DNA of 64,000 nucleotides from Ceratothoa steindachneri (lineage: Eukaryota > Arthropoda > Malacostraca > Isopoda > Cymothoidae), in contig OZ018320.1 in NCBI GenBank assembly GCA_963969495.1, positions 76,368,169 through 76,432,168 on the forward strand, read 5' to 3'. The translations under genes were made by a program, and so were the position numbers. The notes beneath the pieces are model-generated. The model searched no databases. It worked only from the letters and a program-made list of their open reading frames with translations, and was not told where the DNA came from. Every line of letters starts with the position of its first letter. Position 1 is the first letter of the stretch. This document shows, piece by piece, positions 58,016-64,000 of this stretch.

Positions 58016-59084
58016 AAGCATCCTTACCGTAACGCGATTAAACAAGTGCGCTTGTTTCACGTTGTGGCGTCCGCGCGACCTCAGGTGTGATTCAAGTCAT
58101 ATACGAAAACTCGAAAGAGGCTCGGAATCCTGAAATGGGGACGCTCTCAGAAGCTCGTTCCCACTCGCCCGGGTGGCAGAAACGAGAGGCAGTGTAAGGT
58201 GACGAGCCTCAAGGCCGTTTCATACCGGGAGGCGATGCTACGCTACGCACGCTTTTAATCACTCATGTTGTTTTCAATGAGGCCTCTCAAACCGGATGCA
58301 AAGATATGGGAACAACGTCGCAAGCGTCGCTTGAATAACTTCCCCCGATCGCCGCTGCAATTTTTCCCCTCACCCATGCGCACTCGGAGGCCTCGTCAAG
58401 GTAGCGGCAGTTTGCCACACGCTTTACCAAGCGCGTCACCAACATTTCTAGAAGTCGACTTCAAGGACGGAAACCATTTTATAAGGAACGTCTTATCGCC
58501 AATTTTTATCCCTTTGTCGGGCATAGACAGGCGCGAAAACGATAGCAAAAGATTTAAAAGAGACGCATAGGATGACTTGAGAGAGCGCATAAGTTCCTCT
58601 CTTGGGGCAGTGGGATCGGGAGGGTGTGTCGCTGCTCCATGTTTCAGTTATAGCAGGGGAAAAATCCTTTTTACCCCCCCCCCCATTTCGGGTAGGGAAA
58701 TAAGTGAAGCAGTTGATAGATGAAGGAGGGTTATTTTCCGTGCTTATATATGTCTCCAGAATGCTACAGGGACGTGACCAGGAAGGACACCTATTGGGAG
58801 AAGATTGCTAAAATCCTTAAATTGGATTATAAGTTCTTCACTTTATTTATTGTTTAATGTAAATACATATCATGTGAAAAGTTAAAAATACATATGTATA
58901 ATGTATATTATATACAGCAGTAAAGGGTAAAAAAGTGATAAAAATTCCTTTCTCCATTATCTGCCATAGTACGCTGCCATCTTTTTCTCATGTTAAGCAC
59001 TCCATGAATATGTTTTTTACTTCAAAAACCTAGTTACTAGCATTCATTCATAGCATCCTCATCTTTGATAAAACAACATATAGA
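58016..59084. other. Unassigned, GC-rich island then AT-rich
   Basis: The part 58016-58640 is noticeably GC-rich. It has a small hairpin (AAACAAG/CTTGTTT, 58040-58057) and an open frame at 58265-58570 (101 codons, Arg-rich, with a NFPRSPLQFFPSP stretch), whose product I do not recognise. The rest is AT-rich without signal. If any host exon exists in this window, this is a candidate, but support is weak. Confidence 0.25.
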
Positions 59085-59805
59085 ACAGAGGTAAAATGTT
59101 TTCGGACACCTGAAATTTTTCTTATTCCCTGGGTATGTCGATGATTATGTTGGTATAAGTTTAAATGTATGCGTTAAATACATACAAAAAGTAATATAAA
59201 AGTACAAGGTTCCTTATAACTTTTTTTTAAATATCGAAAATAGCGATACTATTGAAATGTATGTAATCCTGGTAACAGTGTGCGGTATATTACAGCCAAA
59301 AATGTATCTATAACAGCATATGTATTGACTAATATGATATTTCATATCGAAAACTTCTGATAATGATATGATAATGGCGAAAACACGTAACCAGACCGTG
59401 GAGGAACGAAACGCGATACGCGAGCTGCACGGGGAGGGTCTCAGCTATCGACAAATTTACAGAAGGTCGGCGGATCACATTCCGGTGTTGCAGAAGTGTT
59501 GAAGAGGATCCGAAATTGAGGAAGCATCCAAGACCGACCTCCTTATGGACGACCCAGGGTCATTACGCAATGTTACGACAGTCCTGCGTCGCATGAGCTT
59601 TCGGGATCGAAAGAAAACCGCAGTTCGGCTGCAACATGAATAGGGGCTAGTTTAATTCATCCTTCAGAGTTGTTCTCGACTCCAGACAACGCTAGAGTCC
59701 ACAGGAGAACAGGGGAGCAGTAAAATTGAGAGTGCATAGTGCCAACAGTTCTTAAGGACAGCCGCTCCAGATATGGGGGACCCTGAGGCTGATATTCACC
59801 CCACC
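59085..59805 (+). mobile_element. Tc1-like transposon fragment with left end
   Basis: The left end ACAGAGGTAAAATGTTTTCG resembles Tc1 TIRs. The ATG at 59373 starts MAKTRNQTVEERNAIRELHG then EGLSYRQIYRR, the Tc1 helix-turn-helix. After shifts come LRRMSFRDRKKTAVRLQHE and, following an internal deletion, TLRVHRRTGEQ and ECIVPTVLKD, the region of the Tc1 catalytic domain also seen in the element at 10572-12269. No right end was found. Confidence 0.75.
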
Positions 59806-62347
59806 TCTCACCAAGTATTGTTAGCTTAGAACAACGACCACATCCCGGACAACCATCTCGGCTGATGGGCTAAACCAGGTGAGGGGGTACCACAACTCCA
59901 AATTGTGGTGTTGAACAGTGCCAGCTCTATTAAGTAAAGTCTGGAGCAGTGATGAGGCGTATGGGATGCTAAACGTCCACCGATGCGTAAATGTGACAAG
60001 CAAGGTGGGTGACACACCTTAGAGTGAACCAGGCATCAAAAGTGGTCATCGACGCCACCATAGAAGAGGAGTGGAGCCCTCACTACGTACTAATCCTAGT
60101 TTAACCAGGGACTTGTCAAGAATTAATAATGACAACAACGACGTCAACGAGAGCAATGATCAACAGAGAACTGCTGTCGCGCCCGGTCAGGGAGCTCATG
60201 AACGGCAGGCGAACCCTGTCCGTCATCGAGTGACTGTCTGCAAACAAAGAAAGAAATGTACTATTACAACATGGAAAGTGAGAACAATGTATCAAGCAGA
60301 AAAGTTGGCAAATGTACATCAAGAAATAAAGACACTAAATACAAGTATCCTATGAATCAGTGAAGTAAGATGGAGGGGGAATGGAGAAGTGTAATATGAA
60401 AACTGTTAGTTTATTTATTCTGAAGGAGAAATACATGAGAGAGGTGTCGGAGTGATGTTGTCTAAAGAAGCAGCTGGTAGTCTCAAAGGGTACTGGACTG
60501 TGTCAGACAGAATAATACTAGTAAAACTATATGGAACCCGTCTGGTTACTAATGTTTACAAGTGTATGCCCAACTACAGAAGCTGAGGAGGAAGAAATAG
60601 AACAATTTTATGAAAAATGTTGATCTGATTCTAAGACAATGCAAGAATCATGAAGTTAATATAGTTATGGGTGATGTGAATGCTAAAATTGAAAAAGAAA
60701 GAGTAGGTCAGGTGGTGGAACCATTTGGCTTGGGAGAAAGGAATGACAAAGGCGACAGATTTGTGGATTGATGTTTGGAAAACATGCAAGTTGTGATAAA
60801 CATGTGGTTTAGACACCATAAGTAACATTTGTGAGCTTGGAAATCACCTGGCCAGGTAGTACGAAATCATATTGATTACATCACAGTAAATGAACGCTTC
60901 CGAAACGCAGCACACAGGTAAAAACTTTCCCCGGCGCAGATGTGAATAGTGATCACGTACCAGTAGCGGCCACGATTAAGTTGAATCTAAAAAATTGAGA
61001 AAGGCAAAGTTTAATTCAAAGAAGAATATTGATTTATTAGGAAAAGATGAAGACATAACTGAAAGATATACGGTAGAAGTCCAAAACAGATACGCGTCAT
61101 TAGAAGAGGATGCCGCTAAGGGCAGTGCTGAAGAGCAGTGGAATATTTTGGTAGGAGCTCTGCAAGAGGGCGTGCGAGAAGTTATTCCAGATGTCAGACG
61201 ACGGAAGAAGAAGCCATGGATGACAGAAGAAATATTAGATATGATAGAGCAAATAAGACAGTTAAAAGGCCGGGATGAACTGCAATACAGAATCAGAAAC
61301 AGAGAAATTCCCCGAGAATGCAATAGAGGAAAGGAACAATGGCCAAATGAACAATGTGAAGAGGTAGAATAGCTGTGTAGAACACATCAGAACTCAAGAT
61401 TTGGGAAGATAAAAGAACTTAGACAGAAAAAGAAATGGAACAAGGGCAGAGCTGTAAAGTGGAAAGATTGGGACAGTGGTGATAGAAACGGAAGAGGTGA
61501 AACAGAGATGGAGCGAGAACATTGGAGAATTATTCTATGATGAGAGAGAATGGTTAGAAGACTTGCCCGAAAGAGAAGAAGAAACCCCAGAAATTCTCGA
61601 AAGGGAAATAAGAGATGTAATGAAGGATATGAAGAGAGAAAAGGTTGCAAGAAATGATGAAGTTATGATAGAAATGCTACGAGCTGCCGGCGCTACGGCA
61701 GTAAAGGTTGAACTGAAATAACAAACAAAGATTACAACTCAGGTCAGATAACAAACCAAATGTGTAAATCAGTTTTCATTACAATTCTCAAATTAAGTGA
61801 AACATTTAAATGTAAAAAGCACAGAACAATAACAAAAATCATACTGAGAGTAATACTAAAAAGAATAAGAGGAAAAAAAGGCGAGAAATATCTGAGGAAC
61901 AATGTGGTTTTGTGGAAGAAAAGGCACAAGCAATGCAATATTTATGCTGAGAGTAATGTCAGAAAGAATAATAGAGAAACAGAGAGATATAATGTTTGTT
62001 TTATTGATTAAGAGAAGGCTTTTGATAAAGTTAGAGATGTGGATTTAATGGAAGTTTTGAAAAGTATCGATGGAAATGAATACAAAGTGATTAAGAACTT
62101 ATACTGGGCACAGAAGTCATGTGTCAAACTAGATGGTGAAGAAACTGACTTCCAGGCAATTAGAAGAGGAGTAAGACAAGATGTGTGTTGTCACCAGACC
62201 TCTTCTCATTATATAGTCAAGTAATAGTGAGGAATATTGAAGAATACGAAGGGATAAGAATTAGAAGATGTAATATCAATAATTTAAGATACGCGGACGA
62301 CACAGTAATAATAGCTCATTCAAGGCAACTGTAGAGGAATTGCAACA
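59806..62347 (+). mobile_element. RTE-type LINE, 5' UTR, endonuclease and RT
   Basis: After a GC-balanced 5' UTR, the endonuclease begins around 60240: CTITTWKVRTMYQAEKLANV, ISEVRWRGNGE, ERGVGVMLSKEAAGSLKGYW and VMGDVNAKIEKERVGQVV in shifting frames. A connecting region (60995-61372: NRYASLEEDAAKGSAEEQWN and RRRKKKPWMTEEIL) is clean. RT blocks follow: EVMIEMLRAAGATAVKVEL (61650), the IDYEKAFDKV equivalent (61995-62035), LYWAQKSCVKLDGEETDF, IRRGVRQ and NLRYADDTVIIAHS (62283-62324), the catalytic box. There are many shifts and stops, so it is inactive. It is interrupted at 62347 and resumes at 63718. Confidence 0.86.
62342..62347 (+). repeat. Left target duplication of the LTR-like insertion
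   Basis: GCAACA here and at 63718-63723. Both copies continue the codons of the RTE frame on their own side, which supports an insertion. Confidence 0.6.
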
Positions 62348-63717
62348 TAAAGGCTCCCGGAGGGCCAGGCGGACATATACATTAAAGTCCCCCTTCCCCT
62401 TTGTGGAGAAAGCCAGAGAAGCAAGCCCCATGGGAACGGTAGCCGGCGAATAACAGTAGCTGCCTACCCTGATTAATCTCCCCGCTGCATAGGTAGTTGG
62501 AGCGACCATCTATGTTAAGGAAACCACCAAAGGCCCTTAAACGACGCTCAAAAGATCCAATTACCTACGAGATCCGCTCGCCCGCGGTTATGTCACCAAA
62601 AAGCGGTGCCAAGCAAAAGGCACGCCAAGGAGGGTGGCGGTTGGGGGGCTCTTTAATTAACAAGCCGACTTGGGCACGTCAGTGCCAACCTGTTCACTCC
62701 TCGCTCTCCCAGATGCGACCTCGCCACTCGCGCTCCCCTCTGCAGCCTTGCCCCTTTTCCCTTAGATGGGGAGGTGGTCCGCCTATAAATAAGCCCCTGA
62801 AGGAAAGAGAAAATATTATTATTCGGTGAGAACGACATAGGATCAGTTCGTGAAGATCGATCCTTCAGCCAGTCAAGATTAAACGAGGAGAGACGATAAA
62901 GGATCAGATTGAGAAGATCGATCCTTCCACCCCAGTGCCGAATTAATATAAATCGTCAAGTTCTGTATCGGTGCGATACTGAAGAATCCTTTACAGACTT
63001 AAAAGAAGTCTGACTGGAGAAAAGAAAACCCGCTCACACTCGAGTGACTCTCACATCTCAAGCTCCGTAAGAGTGAGAGGAGAAGAACCAAGCCCCAACG
63101 AGGTTCCATTTGTTAATTACGGTAGAAATTCCCTCGTATACCCAAATTCTAACATCGGCTAATTCCACTCTCCGAAGCGCGAGAAAAGCCCTCCAGCGAC
63201 ATCCGGCAACCTCTAATCCCTTCTGTTATGTAAGTTAGAAAGAACATTTATATTCATATTGCGATAGTACGAGTTTATTACGTTTCACGATTTAACGGAA
63301 GTAGAAACAATTGTGCGTAAACCCCTGTCATATTGACTAGTAGAAGAGAGTAATTTAATTTAATATTTAACGCTAATCAAAAGGAGGCGTGATAAAATAA
63401 CTAATCGGCAATTGGTGTGTTTACGTGTAGCCTATTTGTTTATTTTTGTCTTTGAGAGATATTGTAATAGGCACAGTTGCCAACCGGTTTGGCTTCGGTT
63501 AGCATAAGAGGAGGATATAAATGTATTTACTGTTTTTTTGTCATAGTTAATTGTTAAGTTTAAAATATATGTTTATTTTGGGATAATTCCTGTGCGTTTC
63601 TTTATATCCTTACGTGTTGAAGCGACTTATCCTTAAAAACAACGAAAAATAGCATTCTTAGACAAAAGAATACCTCAAAAAAAGAAGTATATTACGATCA
63701 AAAGGTATTCTTTGACA
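62348..63717 (+). repeat. LTR-like insertion inside the RTE LINE
   Basis: 1370 bp with no coding signal separate two halves of the RTE RT. It has a GC-rich first half, a TATA box and an AT-rich second half, which is typical of a solo LTR (U3-R-U5). The ends are TAAAGGCTCC and TTTGACA, so the canonical TG at the 5' end is missing or the boundary is off by a few bases. Near 62840 and 62901 two copies of a GGATCAG...GATCGATCCTTC segment each form a small hairpin. Confidence 0.55.
62784..62790 (+). promoter_or_regulatory. TATA box in the LTR-like insertion
   Basis: TATAAAT in a GC-rich context (GCCTATAAATAAGCC), about 440 bp inside the insertion, is a plausible core promoter for a plus-strand LTR transcript. 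Confidence 0.45.
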
Positions 63718-64000
63718 GCAACAGTTGCCACTAGAATTTAATAAAGTAAAAGAAGAAAGTGAGAACAAAGAGCTAAAAATGATTGTATGAAAGACGAATT
63801 TTATGGCTATATGGAAGAATACACCAGTGCGAAGATTTGAATTACGTTTTGGAGACCACACATTGAAGCAGGTAGAGTCATTCAAATACCTAGGAAGTGT
63901 GATGACGGATGATGTAAGAAGGGACAGTGAAATCATAGGAAGGATAAAAATAGTAAAGATGGCATTTGGAAATATTAGAAATATATTAGCGAACAGGAAG
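63718..64000 (+). mobile_element. RTE-type LINE, RT thumb region (continues past the window)
   Basis: Reading resumes after the insertion with LEFNKVKEESENKELKM, KNTPVRRFELRFGDHTLKQV and ESFKYLGSVMTDDVRRDSEI, the region behind the YADD box in RTE elements. It runs to the window edge. Confidence 0.85.

Noticed and set aside
58265..58570. Arg-rich 101-codon frame as a gene
   Set aside because: Only a GC-rich open frame; there is no recognisable motif, and intron structure could not be supported.

Overview
This window reads as invertebrate, most likely arthropod and possibly crustacean, nuclear DNA made almost entirely of transposable elements and tandem repeats. I found no convincing host gene, tRNA, rRNA or CRISPR array. 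The evidence for the organism is indirect: long pure (TA)n tracts, several Penelope-like elements (PLEs), I-, Jockey-, CR1/L2- and RTE-type LINEs, Tc1/mariner elements and LTR-element debris. That mixture is common in crustaceans, chelicerates and some insects, so the taxon is an inference.

Layout. 0-6 kb: the 3' end of an L2/CR1-like LINE, a GAA/GAT microsatellite, an old reverse-strand LINE piece and a small cysteine-rich remnant. 6.3-7.2 kb: an internally deleted mariner with both terminal inverted repeats. 7.3-18 kb: a cluster of PLE fragments (RT and GIY-YIG parts) broken up by (TA)n tracts, by a Tc1-like element with unusually long inverted ends and by a second mariner. Behind three PLE bodies in the window lies a small CTGAAGA-hairpin-GAAA motif resembling the hammerhead ribozymes known from PLEs. 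18.7-21.3 kb: two Tc1/mariner elements with a D-x41-D-like spacing lie almost end to end in opposite orientation.

21.6-32.9 kb is a nested structure. An old Jockey-like LINE on the minus strand is split by a young, nearly intact I-type LINE (22061-28961; 15-bp target duplication, A-tail, ORF1 with three zinc knuckles, ORF2 with endonuclease, RT and RNase H) and by a solo LTR (30636-31972). 33-36.4 kb: three more PLE fragments, a 240-bp MITE and another hammerhead-like motif. 37-44 kb: gag-, RT- and retropepsin-like remnants of LTR/DIRS-type retroelements, a hAT transposase tail and the 3' end of a second copy of the I-type LINE.

45-49.4 kb: the 5' half of a CR1-like LINE, duplicated as a 1.54-kb inverted repeat around a 280-bp spacer. 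49.4-56.1 kb: a purine-rich satellite of about 51-bp monomers with higher-order periods near 1.18 kb and 2.47 kb. 56.3-59.8 kb: mariner and Tc1 fragments and a 24-bp minisatellite. 59.8-64 kb: an RTE-type LINE interrupted by a 1.37-kb LTR-like insertion.

The genes here do not form a host pathway. They are selfish-element enzymes, nearly all broken. The nesting gives a relative chronology: the Jockey-like host LINE is oldest, the solo LTR and other insertions follow, and the I-type LINE is youngest.
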